Origin: Otis tarda
Taxonomy: Eukaryota > Chordata > Aves > Otidiformes > Otididae
Reading direction: 5' to 3'
Length of the DNA stretch: 64,000 bases
NCBI GenBank assembly: GCA_026413225.1
Contig: CM048554.1
Coordinates: 5,100,001-5,164,000 of the forward strand
The position numbers and the translations under genes are program-made. This document shows, in pieces, positions 11,190 through 23,164 of the stretch (position 1 is its first letter; each line of letters starts with the position of its first letter). A model generated the notes under the pieces. The model made no database searches. It was given only the letters and a program-made list of their open reading frames with translations, and had not been told where the DNA came from.

Positions 11190-11290
11190 TGGACTGTGGG
11201 TGGCCTTGGCCTTGGACAACTTGCGAAATTTTGCATGTCACCGTTTTCCAATTGTAGAATAGGAAGAAGAATCTTTCTTACCCCCCATAC
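11190..11290 (+). repeat. Possible MIR core fragment
   Basis: 'ccttggacaacttgcgaa' followed by 'ccgttttccaattgtagaat' and 'aggaagaagaa' follows the MIR core order (ccttgggcaactt, cagttttcccatctgtaaaat, aggaata). It is short and strongly diverged, so the call is tentative. Confidence 0.3.
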
Positions 11291-11639
11291 ACTGTCTTGC
11301 CGCCCAGAATAAAACATTAATGTTTCAGAGAGGGCTTGCCCATTATGACATGGCCCTCCACTGATCGTAACAATGGAACCCTAACCGCAGCTGGAGCTTC
11401 TAATAAAAATAAATTAGTGCTGCTGTTGTAAAAACAAATAAATAACAGAAATAACTCCAGGAGAATTCTGTCAACACAGAGATGGGCAGGGCTGTCATAG
11501 TATTTTATTTGTTAGGTTTGTAGAACTTTGCTTTTGACCTTTTACCTTCTAGAAACAGCCATGTTACAGAAACCTCCCCAAAGAACGGTCTCTGTCTCTC
11601 CATGCAAACAGCTGAGAACCCTCCGGAGAGCTGCTAGTG

Positions 11640-12000
11640 AGATATATGCGCCGTCTGTCAGTGGTGAAGGAGTCAATTCAAATCCACGATTCAAACAAAT
11701 ACACTTTAAGAGCTTCTAAATGTTTATATTGGCTTTGTGTCCGCAACGCTATTTTGAGAATGGTCCGCCTAAGGCATTTTTCTCATTTCCAAACCGAAAG
11801 GTACTTTAATGGGGCCACGCATGCAACGGTTTAGTTCCTGCGCCGGGCTCCTTGCCGAGGCTTCCACCTGCCTGTTTAATGGCAGAGCTTTTCAACTGCT
11901 CTACACGGAGCAATCTCTGGACTTTAAAGACTTCTGCAGCCACGGTGCGCCGCATGGTATTGTGCACCGCACCCACCTTCTGTCCCGAGGCTGAGAACAA
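11640..12000. promoter_or_regulatory. CpG-dense patch, possible conserved element or hidden promoter/exon
   Basis: From 11646 to about 11995 the sequence is clearly richer in CpG than the surrounding DNA. Between 11815 and 11995 there are roughly eleven CpG dinucleotides, including the clusters tgcgccgggc and gtgcgccgcatgg. The neighbouring kilobases contain very few. In birds such short patches can be CpG-island promoters, coding exons or conserved regulatory elements. No TATA box or obvious transcription start is visible. A small minus-strand reading frame lies inside it and is listed separately. Confidence 0.35.
11806..11955 (-). CDS. Small open reading frame inside the CpG-dense patch
   Basis: A 49-codon minus-strand frame starts at an ATG (11953-11955) preceded by tacc, a favourable context with A at -3, and ends at TAA (11806-11808). 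It begins MRRTVAAEVFKVQRLL and is basic, with several Arg and Lys. The same frame is open further upstream. No family is recognised. High G+C lowers the stop frequency, so such a frame may simply reflect composition. Confidence 0.15.
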   Translation of the reverse strand: MRRTVAAEVFKVQRLLRVEQLKSSAIKQAGGSLGKEPGAGTKPLHAWPH

Positions 12001-15000
12001 TCAGAGCTAGGCAGAGCAAGGAAAGAGTAAGAAAAAGTAATATTTAGACAGTAAACTTTCCAAGTGTTCAGGAGAGAATGGCTTGCAGATGTATATGTTT
12101 AAATGACATTTACACTCCCATTGTTTCCTTTAACTCGGTGCTCATCTTACTCCGGGCTGCTTCTGATGAAAAAAACAATACTGCTGAGAGCTACGTTCTT
12201 CTTGGTGAGAAATAACACCCTTCCCCTTCCCCTTCCCTCTCAGATGTACGGAATGCTAAAGACAAAAGTAGCATTTTGGAATTGTGTGTGCAGGGGCAAG
12301 GTCTCCCTTAGATACACAAGCTTAGTCTCTTGGGTCGTTTTCATCACGAAGAAATGGCAAAAGGCTTCATGTATCCAGTACAGGGGTCCAGAGCAGAGCT
12401 GGCACAACATTTTTCTATCACCCACTCCAAGGATCCAGGTGGAAGGAGAAGAAGGAAGGAAGTGTCAGCATGAAGTAATTTTCAGGTCCATTTTCCCACT
12501 GAACCAAACTTTTGGACTGGGACTGGGAGTCCAACAGACTTCTACAGTCTTTCCTTGGTCAGTGATCTTGGGATAATTTGGTCAATCCACAGATGTACTC
12601 AGGTACGTCCACATCTCTGAACTCAATGTCCTCTCAAACCACGCTGCGGTGTTCACACCTCTGCGCTGCATATGAGCACAAAAGATCCTCATTTCAAACA
12701 AATGATTCTCTCACTAGCAAAATTAGTGAAATTATGTCAATTTATACCAAAGGATTATTTGCCTTAAATTGTGCCTTCTTAAAAAGCAGAGCTATTAAAC
12801 AGATTGTCACACCTAATGTCCAAGGCTAAGCAATGAGAAATGGCATCTTACAATTCTGGTAGTCAGCGGAGAAAAAAAAAGAGCAATGAAACTTCCTTTA
12901 GAATTGCTGACTGTTTTGTTTTGAGTAGGTCTCTGGATAGGGGGACGTTGCAGTGAATATGTGTCACCTCATTTTGAGAGCGGACTGAGCCTCAGGAACC
13001 AGCAGTACAGGCAGGAATAGCTTGCTGCTGTCAGCCAACGCCAGAGTTAAACGTTGTTTTCTTCTACACATGCAGCAGGGAGGGTAGGAGAAAATACACA
13101 CCAGACACTTTTCCTGTGCATTAGTGCTTTCATTCTACACAAATAACTCACATGTGATGGTGACAATTAGCACAACTAAAAAGCAACAGCTGAGCAAAGG
13201 TCACTGGGAAATGATAATGCCACCCTTTTTCTATAAACAACTGGGATATCAAACAGCCACTCAAAATCCAGTCAATCGCTCACCCAAATCAAGGACCACA
13301 GAGACTTTTGCAGGCTTTGCAACACACTTGCCGTTTCTTACATCTCCCCAGAAAATTTCTATTTAATTTGCCCAACGGCCTCTTCCCAGATGGCCAGGAT
13401 ATTTTGGCATCCCACTCTGCAACATCTCTATTTTTGATTTTCTGTCTTGGAAATTGGTTTTGTGGTTCAACCACAGGTTGGGTTGTGTTTTTTTTTTTAA
13501 CTTCCTATGATTGACATATGATCTGAGCTTGGCTGGAGCAAAGGGACATACTGTATGACACATCATCAAGAGAAAACCTGCCCAGACACGGAGTTTGTGT
13601 AGTCTTGGTTTGACTGGCAAAGAAGGAGACCCAAATAAAAACATTTGACGTGTAGAGAAGCAGCCCTACGGAATTAATGCGAAGGCAGGAAGATAAATTA
13701 GACGGCTGATCTAATGGGATCAGTCCTACATGTGGTGTACGTTGTAGCTCCTTGGGACTTTGCTGAACCGACAATCTGCACACCAACCGCAAGCGAAGGA
13801 TCCTGTCACTCCAAGGGTCACTTGGGCACTCCCCTGCCCACAGAACGTGACAAGTCGCAACACACAGTCAGGGAAGAATTGTGCCCTCCGAACCCAGCAG
13901 ACTGAACTAGGACTTTTGAGGATTGCTTTTATTATATGTTGTTTTTTTTTTTTCAGATGCCTTTGCATATGCACTTGCAAAACAACAAATAGCTGATACA
14001 GTCTAAGAAAGCAATAATTTGCTAGGAATCAAATAGATTAAATAATTAATGTGAAGAATTTACATAGGTATGAATGTAACAAGCATCTGGAGCTAAAGAT
14101 GAAACTGGATTCAATGCAGATCAATGTTTTTGAACACATGTGAAGTGCTAAAAGGACAACACACAACACAACCGTGTAACCCAACAGAAAAGTAGCTACA
14201 CTTGGATTCATTTTACAAACACCAAATGTTATTTTTCATCAAAGCCTTCTTCCTATTCTTTTTTTTAAACTGTCATTCATTCCAAGGCTGAATGGAAATG
14301 ATCAAACTGCAGTCGCTAGGAAGACTTCTGTACATATTGGATTGGATTCTACTGGAGAAGCTTGAAGCACATGTTTATATATACTTCCATTGAGTTTATT
14401 TTCTTAGGGTGAATGAAAATAGGAACTTCTTGGAGCAGGGGATGGAGAAAATCAGCCTTCCACAGAAACCACAACTGAGAAGAACTCGATAACAGTGCAG
14501 AATAAGGAATACTATGATATTTAAGTTTCGCTACAGATAAAGCCTTATCTTCCTTCAGAAATTGCTCACACCTTACCTACATAAAACTGGTTACCCGCAA
14601 GTTGCCTTCACCTGAGTGTTCTGAAATACTGATTTCAACAGAGGTATTTTGCTGTTTGATTGGTGTATTTGGAAATCAGGTCTGAGCTATTTCAGGCAGA
14701 AGTCAAAGCAGTTTCATTTCCAATGCCTCAAGACACAACAGAGCAGCCAATTATTTCCCTCTCCCCCTTCAAGCAGACATTAAATTGGCAATATCACCCA
14801 ATCGCATTTCAAAGCTACAGAACTGCTTTCCAAATAGGTTAAACACTGAGCCAAGACCACAAACATACTAGAATTAAGGAAGTTCAAGAGAAGGAGGCAT
14901 GTTATCTCCGGCACTTTGCCTAGTACCAATAATTTCATCATCTCCACACAGAAAACAGGCAGGTATCATGCGATGTTGAGTAATGAGGAGTAAAAAGTAA

Positions 15001-16100
15001 GCTCTGTAAGGTTTTAAGGCTTGATAAAGTGTAGCTTAGCATGTAGAGATTTTAGTGTTCTTTCCTAAACCTAAAAAAATCTTTTCACCCTTCCTGTTCA
15101 GGCACATTGCAGCATCCTTTCTCAGTTCTTAACATCAATCTGTCCCTGACACAAGTAACCTGGAAAGGAAACGGTCGATCACTTGACCAGACCCTACTGT
15201 TTTCTGCCTCTGAAGGATTTTTAGCACTCTGGGATTCCTCACTGTGAGGGAGGCAAAGAGAGCGCCTTACCTTGGCATATCTGAAGAGAGAGACATTAGC
15301 AGGAGCATGGAGCAGCTGGGATGATTTGGATCAGTCAAAGACCAATGTTGTCAGCTGGAGGGGAGAAACTTCCAGTCCAGAGCGAAGATTTGAGAAATGA
15401 GAAAATATTATTGAAACCAGTTTATTTGCAATAAATAAAATTTATTTTATACCTAAGATTCTAGAACACCTGGTCTAAATACCTCCATTTCTGTTATCTC
15501 TGTAATAACTCTGAATCTTGCTCTTGAAGATTCTTCTCAGAAAGGGAATGTAAAAAGGGTTCAGCACTCCCAAAAATATCCCAGGCACTTTAGTTTTTCA
15601 TTTGGTTCTTACCAAGGGGATGCATGATGCCCAAGGAAATGAGTCCCAAACACAGATGGGACCTATAAGAGTCATTGCAATCTGAATAATAACAAATTAG
15701 AAAAAAATCCAATTAATTATTTTTTTCCCATTGAAAAATAAGCAGCAATTGCATTCTTATTACTCTGCAGGAAAGAATTGATTGCCATGGAATTCTCATC
15801 AGGAAAAAAAAATCACATCCAAGTACTTTTTTGGATGTCAATATCCATCTCAGTGAATAAATGGATCCCTTCTACAGCTGAAGGTGAGTAGTTCTGGGAG
15901 TCTACAGCAACTGAATCCCTACAACCTGCTTTTTTTGGCAGACTCCATCACTCATAAAACAGTGGAGTATCAGAACAGACCCTGCAGTGTGATGCGGATA
16001 CCATCCAAGTCTTGAGGGAGAGAATAAAACAGGAGAGGCTTGGAACTACAGGTCCCATGGAACAACATCACAAAACAGATGCAGAGATTTTTTTAACTAA
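12001..16100. other. Noncoding; one microexon-like site
   Basis: About 4 kb without a recognisable repeat or gene. A 157-codon plus-strand frame at 12103-12576 has no domain features. At 15267-15276 the minus strand has a textbook acceptor (branch-like tgctaat, then gtctctctcttcag) only ten bases before a strong donor (CAAG|gtaagg). That could be a microexon but is more likely chance. Confidence 0.45.
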
Positions 16101-16264
16101 ATGGTGGTGGACGCCCCATCCCTGGAAACATTCAAGGCGAGGTTGGATGGGGCTCTGAGCAACCTGATCTAGTCAAAGATGTCCCTGCTCCTTGCAGGGG
16201 GGTTGGACTAGATGACCTTTGAAGGTCCCTTCCAACCCTAACCATTCTATAATTCTATGATTCT
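16101..16264 (+). mobile_element. CR1 LINE 3' end, comparatively young copy
   Basis: Reads 'gtggtggacgccccatccc', 'ggatggggctctgagcaacctg', 'gatgtccctgctccttgc' and 'ggttggactagatgacc', and ends with attctataattctatgattct. This is the standard avian CR1 tail with the short terminal repeat units and little divergence. The copy is 5'-truncated to about 164 bases, as is usual for CR1. It is very similar to the copy at 23.0-23.2 kb. Confidence 0.95.
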
Positions 16265-16869
16265 AAATCTCATTTTCTGATGGAGAAATAGTCTGAATTG
16301 TTTTTTCTGACCTCATTTTTTTTTTCTCAAGGACAAAGCTACAGGAGGAATCATATTCATTTGTTTAAATACATCAGAAGCAAAAGTCAAAGTGCTATCA
16401 GTCTAGTTTCATTTCATGTGTTTAAGAAAACTTTTTATATTGTCAGTAAAGCAGCAAGTTATGATTTTGTGCAGGGCTCATGATAATAAAATTGCCCACC
16501 AACAATATTTTTTCTGGAGACAAGGTCAAAGGTGGAAATGACTGACATGAAAAGATACATCAATCAACTCAAGATAATGACTTGAAAAGCAAAATAATAA
16601 GTTAACAGCCCTGAAACCACAGCTCTCCGTGACTTGTTCGAAGTGTGTGGAAGGACAGACTGGTTTTGACTAAAGTGCTTCACTCTGCCAAACAGTTATT
16701 TCTCATGAAAACTCCTCTGAGCTTTTCAACCCACAAAAACTTCCATTATATTGTCTTTTCATTCAGATTTGGAACTGAAACAAACACCAGCTTGTCAGGA
16801 TTTCTTCAACATGGAAATTCTGAGGAAAGTTGCTCAGCTCTTTTTGTGAGCTGTCACGAAAGATAAATG
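16265..16869. other. Noncoding, nothing recognised
   Basis: AT-rich unique sequence between a CR1 tail and the CpG-enriched patch; a T-rich run lies near 16316-16325. Confidence 0.5.
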
Positions 16870-17140
16870 ATTATCTAAGCAGAAGAATGCTAGGGCTTCC
16901 TTCGCGCATAAGAAACACAAAACCAACCATGGGTGCCCTGGCTGACACCAGCTGGAGGATTGTCCTCCTACCAGATACCGCCACAGGTGACTTCTGCTGG
17001 ACAGCTCCAGAGGGCCAGCGAAAGGAGAGGCAAAAATGGCAAAGGTGGTAACGGCGGTACTCACTACACACCCACGTACAGCCTTCTCCCTCGTAAAACC
17101 AGTTCTGCTATCGCTGAAGAACTGAAGATCCTATAATAGC
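16870..17140. other. Small CpG-enriched patch with low stop frequency
   Basis: CpGs such as those in cttcgcgcat, ataccgcc, aacggcgg, cacgtac and atcgctg cluster here, and both strands are open in several frames. Plus-strand reading gives a short frame beginning MGALADTSWRIVLL from a ccaaccATGG context. Minus-strand reading gives several overlapping frames and the exon candidate below. It could be exonic or conserved noncoding DNA. Confidence 0.25.
17065..17104 (-). CDS. Weak exon candidate in the CpG-enriched patch
   Basis: The minus-strand donor GTA|gtgagt (17059-17064) and the acceptor 'cttcagcgatagcag' (ending at 17105) enclose 40 bases open in all three frames, for example NWFYEGEGCTWVC. 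A competing upstream acceptor (cagttcttcag) would lengthen it by nine bases. No protein is recognised, and because all frames are open the frame cannot be chosen. Confidence 0.18.
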
Positions 17141-18170
17141 TGTTCTGTTTCCACAGTGTCAGGCTGAATTCTGCAAATAGATTTTAAAAAGTTCAAGTTA
17201 CACTTACGCATGCAGGTCACAGCCTTTGTAATTTGTTCATTTACTTTACAGTAAACAATATGCTTTTTCTGTTATTTACCAACAGCTGCAGAAGCTGCTT
17301 GTCTGAACTCTCCTGCCCTGAACATCATGAGCGGTCATCACATATTTCTCATGGATTTCCTTCCTGAATGACCTGTAACACACTGTGTAAAGGGTTCCTT
17401 TCTTAAAAAATGACCACACAAATGGGCAGCACAGGTACGGTTTGGTCAGTTCATGCTGCATATCCCTGGGGAAATAACCAGATGATTTTTCATTTGACTC
17501 TAAGTGAGGTAGAATTCAGTGAACAAGAACCGTTCATAGACAGCATCTATACACAGTAGGCTGCGTATTTCTCCAGGCCACCTCCACGTTGCCTTGTGCA
17601 TGACATACACACTGACAGTTTTGCAGAAGCCTGCAATCAGAATATACAATTCATCTGTGTAAAAAACAAAACAGAGAAAGGATACCAAAATCACTTGAAC
17701 TTCAGGCATCGTTCAGCTCCAGAAACCACTATGCTCCAATTCACCTTCTCCAGTGTATTAACCTGCCACCTGATGAGCACATAACATCACCTCCAGCTGA
17801 GATGAGGACCATTTCCATTTACACAGGGCATAGGGAAAAGACCTAGAAAAACACAGGCATGGCCAAAACTGAACATGCAGAGAGGGACTTCCTTACTCAG
17901 CTTCCCCTAACTAAAGACAGCCATCAATGTCAGCAAGCTGACTACTTTCTTTTCCTCTTTGGAGGCCTTCCTTAGACCTTTCTCCCCTCTTCCAAATGAT
18001 TCTTCTTTCCATTGTTGACGAACTAATTTCTGAGGTTGGTTTTCAGTTACGGAGCAAGTAATTAATTTATTTGTTTAACGGCACCCTACTAAAAAAAAAA
18101 AAAATCTCATTTGAAGAGCTCACTTTCTCTCTTTAAGCTCTCCTTCAAAGTACCCCAGGCAGGACCTTAC
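17105..18170. other. Noncoding, nothing recognised
   Basis: Unique AT-rich DNA with a 14-base A run near 18092-18105. Short frames on the minus strand have no splice borders. Confidence 0.5.
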
Positions 18171-18203
18171 CATCATGTTTCTCAATGGTTCCTCGAGGAG
18201 AAG
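18171..18203 (-). CDS. Weak small exon candidate
   Basis: The minus-strand donor GATG|gtaagg at 18165-18170 and the acceptor gaacctcag at 18204 bound 33 bases that are open in two frames: LLLEEPLRNMM (phase 0 in and out) or SPRGTIEKHD (phase 1 in and out). The donor is strong, the acceptor only moderate. No family is recognised. Confidence 0.15.
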
Positions 18204-18266
18204 CTGAGGTTCCATTTGCAAAACAGGATGTAAGTATGGTAGGAGCAAAGCACGGCACCACTCTGT

Positions 18267-18306
18267 AATACTCTGGATAACACAGCAATACCCTGGATAG
18301 CACGAC
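18267..18306 (+). repeat. 20-bp direct tandem duplication
   Basis: Two adjacent 20-base units begin aatactctggata and aataccctggata and differ at four positions. It is a simple tandem duplication with no function suggested by the sequence. Confidence 0.7.
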
Positions 18307-20540
18307 TATTCTTCTTAATCTCTCCCCTCTACATTTACATCCCAGACATCTCTTTCAAAGGGCAGGATCTCAGCACAGCTGCTGGATCTGTTCTTAGACC
18401 AAGAGGACTGACTTCTGGCAGTCTTCTGGCAGAGCAGCTCTAGATGTATCTGATTTGGGCATTCCCAAAATAATGTCATCTCATCTTGGCCTCGGTTCCT
18501 GCAGATGGCCACAACACAAGTGCAAAGATTCTGCTGTTTCTATGCAATTCACAAGACATCCTGGTATCAACCTATCTTGTGATCATTGCTAAGAACCAGG
18601 AATCCAGGCCATTCCAGCATTCAGCCTGGAATCTGAGTTGCTACTAGTGACTGATCCAACTTCAGAAATAACTTTTGGTCTCTAGTGTAAGTCCCAGGAC
18701 TGTATTCAAATGATTATTTCCTTTACACCCACTTGCATGCTGAGAACCTAACTTTCCTTCCTATCAAAACCTGGTCTGGGCTTATAGCCTTCCAAATAAA
18801 TAATTTCCAAGCTCCCATTAATAATTTATTTTTCATCTCCACTATAAAGACTATCCCTCACTGGCTGGATGACATGGAAATTTTGAATAGATTTAATTTC
18901 CTTTTTGCTCAGCAAGTGTCCTGCCCATGGCTAGTGAGAAGATTGGTGAGTTTTTCCAAAGTGAAAGCTGTGACGTACTCTTTTACTTATTCCAAGTGTG
19001 TGCATATGCTGGTTAAAACCAGCCATTTTCCCAGGCAGAAGGCTTCTGAGTGTTTATCTTTCACTCATAGATGTCCAGGCCATTTCTACAGAACACACAT
19101 TGTAGAAGGACGATCTGGCATAACTAGTGACACCAATTACATGTCACCATTTTTCCTAGATCTTCCTAGTGACCTAAATATCTCTAAGCCAAAGATTTCA
19201 CATGAAAAATACAGGATATACTTCCCATAACTCTGTGAAAACCTCTTTCTAATTGCAAACCTGAGAGTTTGTCCTATTGATTTTTTTCTCAGAGGCTACA
19301 GATAATTATCCTATTTGCGTTTAGTACCTGCAATCCCTTGCTGCCTAGCAGATATTACTTCAGTCTCAAGATCACTAATAGTGTCAGTTTTCTCCTCAAG
19401 AAGAAATTCCTAATGCTTTGGGCCACATCCACTTCCCCTTCTGCCAGCAATTGTCTCTGAATTCTTACACTATCAATACCACAAACTAAACTATCCCTCT
19501 AGGACATTTCTAAAAGAAAAATTTTCAGCTCCTCCTTTTCAGCTCCACCACAGTCCTAGAGGCATGGCCCAATGTCCAGAGCAGCACCCACTGCAGAAGC
19601 TACTTGCAATAGACGTCCCCTCTACACCAACACACAAAACCAGATCCTGGACTCCTGGTGGATTGCTTCCTCAGAGCCTTCCCACTCCTAGACCCAGCTC
19701 CGGGCTGCATCTGCTCCTTGCTAGTCCCTGCTGGCCTTCCCTGCCTCATTCCAGCAAGTGGGAGGCTGGCAGGAGGGGTAGCTGGGCAGGTAGCCACAAG
19801 GCTATTGCTGCTGTTAGCACAGAAGGCATGAGCCTGTCAAGCCCCATAAAGGCTGGCACAACCAAGGACAATGACAGGGCTTCCAATGAAAATATCTTCT
19901 CACCCCCTCCCAAGATTCCTGTGACTTTCCTTGAGGCGATCCAGATGCTGTCACAGCCGTTGCATGGTTCCCCATGAGCCAGTTATCATCTCAACATGGT
20001 GCTTCAGTGCTAAATCCCCATCCCATGCCAAGACTACATGAGCAGATTGTTCCACAAGCACGAGGTCTGCAACCCACACCCCGCTATGACATTTCAGCTT
20101 TGACCACAGCCAGAGGTCACAAGCCATTATATACAACCACCTTCCCCAGGGATCTGTCTCTTTCCTGGAATCACTGTCAGACCATCTTTTTGGTTAGGTC
20201 ACGTCAGTTCAGTATGTCCAGCTTGAACAGGAGGGCACAATTTCACACGAACTGAAGAAAAGAGGAGATGCTCTACGGGGTGCTTGGTCCCGCTCATGAC
20301 CGCTTGGTGTGGTGCCAGGGTCCAGCATCATGTCACAGTTATGTGGTCAGCGCTGTGCCTGCTCCCGGCTAGGCCCCACGCAAGCAATGGGCAGATAGAT
20401 TGGCCAGCTCATCAGAGGGTCACTTAGCTAACGTCACCATCTGCACAGAGGGAATGAAGTATACTGCTGGTAGCCCCCATCTTTGAAAGACTCGCTAATC
20501 CAGTTGCTAACAGTTGTGAATTGCCGTCTGGCCTCTGAGG
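18307..20540. other. Noncoding; longest chance reading frame of the window
   Basis: Contains a 165-codon plus-strand frame (18733-19230) and a 137-codon one (19564-19977). Neither shows a domain, signal peptide or splice context. I recognise no repeat here, though the evenly mixed composition would suit an old unclassified element. Confidence 0.4.
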
Positions 20541-20544
20541 AACG

Positions 20545-20655
20545 TGATCTAACTCTGAAGTGGATCCCACTATGAAGTTGGCCTGCTTTGAGCAAGAGGT
20601 TAGACCAGATGGCTTCCAGAAGTCCCGCTCCAGTCAACATTATTCTGTGGTCTAG
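20545..20655 (+). mobile_element. Degenerate CR1 LINE tail
   Basis: 'gcctgctttgagcaagaggttagaccagatggcttccagaag' is a diverged form of the CR1 block 'gcctgctttgagcagggggttggactagatgacctccagagg'. It is followed by 'cattattctgtggtcta', the worn terminal repeat. Orientation is plus; the 5' limit is uncertain. Confidence 0.75.
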
Positions 20656-23015
20656 ACAAACAGAGGTTAAGTTGCAATTCTCACCTCTATTTTTGCTTCC
20701 AAATAAATACACTCATTCTCCAGTTATCAACGGTTCAAATTAAGGACCAGGTTAGAAAAGACAACATCTTTTTAACCCTGTGGGTCACAGCCCAGCTTCT
20801 ACAGGAGACTTCTACCTACGCTCGGACAAGAAGATACAAACTCATCTGCCTGCTCTCTTAACGCTGTGCCCAGCAAATACACCTGCTCTCTTCGCAGTTT
20901 TGCAGAACTGCTTCTCCTGTGGTCAGGACACAACACAAACACCATGAACCTACTGACATACTTTTTGATTCCTACCTACTTTAGGCATTATGAAAAAAAA
21001 AAACAACCAATTTCTCCTCTTTTGCCTCAATCTTCTTATCTGTAAAATAGAAATAATTATGGCAGCAAGACACAACTTTTTGCTATCTATTATAAGATTT
21101 CCATTTCTCTATTTGCTACTGTCTAGATCTGAATGAATTGAAGGTTCTCCACAATTTCCATTCAAAGGACAGAATACATGATATTTCAATGTTGACCTTT
21201 TATATCTTTTGTCTTAACAGGAGTTTGCATGCCAAATAGTCATTCATCTCTGGAAAACAAAATTTTTCATTTAAATGTTGCCAAAAGTGTAATTTCTTAC
21301 TGGTTTTGCTCAAAATTGAGTGTGAAAATGAGAAACTGATTGAAACTGACTTTTATCTTAAAGCTTTGAAGTTGTTCTGGCTTGGAAAAAAAAATCAGCA
21401 TTTCCAGACTATATTTCCCTCAGAAATTCTTGCCTGGTCCTCTTCTGAATTGATTAGTGTTTTTTCAGCTAATTTTTTTTTATTAGCACAGAGGTTCTAA
21501 AGATAAGGAAAACTTAGAGCCCAATGAAGGCAATGCCATTAGGCACCTATCTGCCTGAAAACTTACCAGATTCACTTTAAGTGGTAACTTTTAAGTTGTT
21601 TTTGCCAAAAAAATATATTAGGATAGTAAAGGAGTTTGACTGGTGAGTTCTTCAAGGACATTTGAAGCTTATGCAATGCAGAGGGTAGATGTGAGTTATC
21701 TCCATTTGCAGCAGTAGATGTACATCATGCTTTATATTGCTATAGCTGAGTAAAGAAGTTTTTATTGCTACTGTGCCTGAGAATAAGCCTTCTCCAAAGC
21801 CTGTAGAAAATTTAACTCATTCTTTTCTTTAATTACATTGCTGCTAGTTGATACTATTTCATCAGAATCTAAATATGAAAGTAGGACATGCTCCTGTCAA
21901 TGTAGTAAAAAGCTGTACTTGAAAGAATCAAAGTTTGATATTCTGTGTTCTCACTTCAGCAAAAATCCAAGTGAATTCGGTATTTTCATTTGAATAAGGA
22001 ACATAAACTGAAGCCCAGTATTACTTGTGTGTGGATTTTTCCCCATAAATTTTTGTTTGTTTTAAAACAGTTGTTATACATGTAAGACTAAAACTTACTT
22101 CCAAAGAGCAAATAATTTTTAAAATCTTGTTCTTATAACCTTGTTTGCTAGCTGAAGAACAAGATTAAACAAAAAAAAAAATCTCATAACAGGCCAAGGG
22201 GAAAGGCACAAATGCAATGGGATACAAAAGTCCACTAACACATTAAAGATGTACCAAAGAATGTGACAGAACATATCTGTGGTCACTTGAAGATGCTTTA
22301 AGTGGAGATAATTTCCCTGAATTATTATGTGATAACATTCTTGATCAGAGTACACAAAGCTCAAAGTTAGGATTCAAAATATTTTTTTTCCTGCAGCGGC
22401 AAAACATTTCCAGGCCTTTTAACAGTCATCAGCTTGGTTTTTTAAAGGAGCACAAACAACAAGTTCAATTGGAGCAGGGGGACCAAGGCTAGAACCAGAA
22501 AAAAAGATGTAGGCAATTAACTTGCATTAGACCTAAATTTCAGGCCAAAATTCATGGTTAGATGACAGCTAATTTCACAGGTTTATAACACTCTGTTACC
22601 AGCTTCTCTATACGTCTAAATATTTGTTGCCGACTGTAAACAGTCATCACAACGACTCGCAAGACATCTTGCTCACAACTGACACTGGGACACATAGTGA
22701 GAGGAGTTATTTCTTCTGTAAAATGCAACCAGAGAAGCTCTAACAGCCACACGTGAAACAGGAATATCAAAGAAAGGCACAGTTGGCAGTAGACTAGACA
22801 GACCAAAGTTATTATCTTAACTTAGAAAAAGCTGATTATTCATCTCATCAGACCTGCCTCCTTCACTAGGACTGTCAGTGAAATAAAGTACTGTCCAGCA
22901 GTTAAGTTACTGGCTTAAAGTTTCTACAATTTTCCTGTGCTCTGATTTCCCTTTCCCACCATGAAGAGTTTCTTTCATGTCAACAGATGTGCACAAAAAA
23001 GCTGGAAGGAGAGAG
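20656..23015. other. Noncoding AT-rich DNA
   Basis: No repeat or gene recognised. An A run lies at about 20993-21003, and an isolated strong donor-like site (AATCTG|gtaagt on the minus strand, at about 21562-21567) has no fitting acceptor. Confidence 0.5.
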
Positions 23016-23019
23016 AACT

Positions 23020-23164
23020 TAGAGGTGGTTACCTTCAGTCCAAGGCCAGGTTGGATGAGACTCTGAGCAACCTGACCTAGTCGAAGATGTCCCTGCTCCT
23101 TGCAGGGTGGTTGGACTAGATGACCTTGAAGGCCTCTTCCAATGCTAACCATTCTATGATTCTA
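23020..23164 (+). mobile_element. CR1 LINE 3' end, comparatively young copy
   Basis: 'gaggtggtt', a shortened version of the next block, then 'ggccaggttggatgagactctgagcaacctgacctag', 'gatgtccctgctccttgcagg', 'ggttggactagatgacc' and the ending attctatgattct. It is in the same orientation and apparently the same subfamily as the copy at 16.1 kb. It carries a small internal deletion near its start. Confidence 0.95.

Noticed and set aside
12103..12576. 157-codon plus-strand open frame
   Set aside because: No family features; it spans pyrimidine-rich low-complexity stretches that lower the stop frequency.
18733..19230. 165-codon plus-strand open frame, the longest in the window
   Set aside because: No recognisable domain, no splice borders or promoter, and composition matches the flanks. 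One frame of this length is not surprising across six frames of 64 kb.
20434..20712. 92-codon minus-strand frame
   Set aside because: It lies across a degenerate CR1 tail and is antisense to it, so it is a by-product of the repeat.
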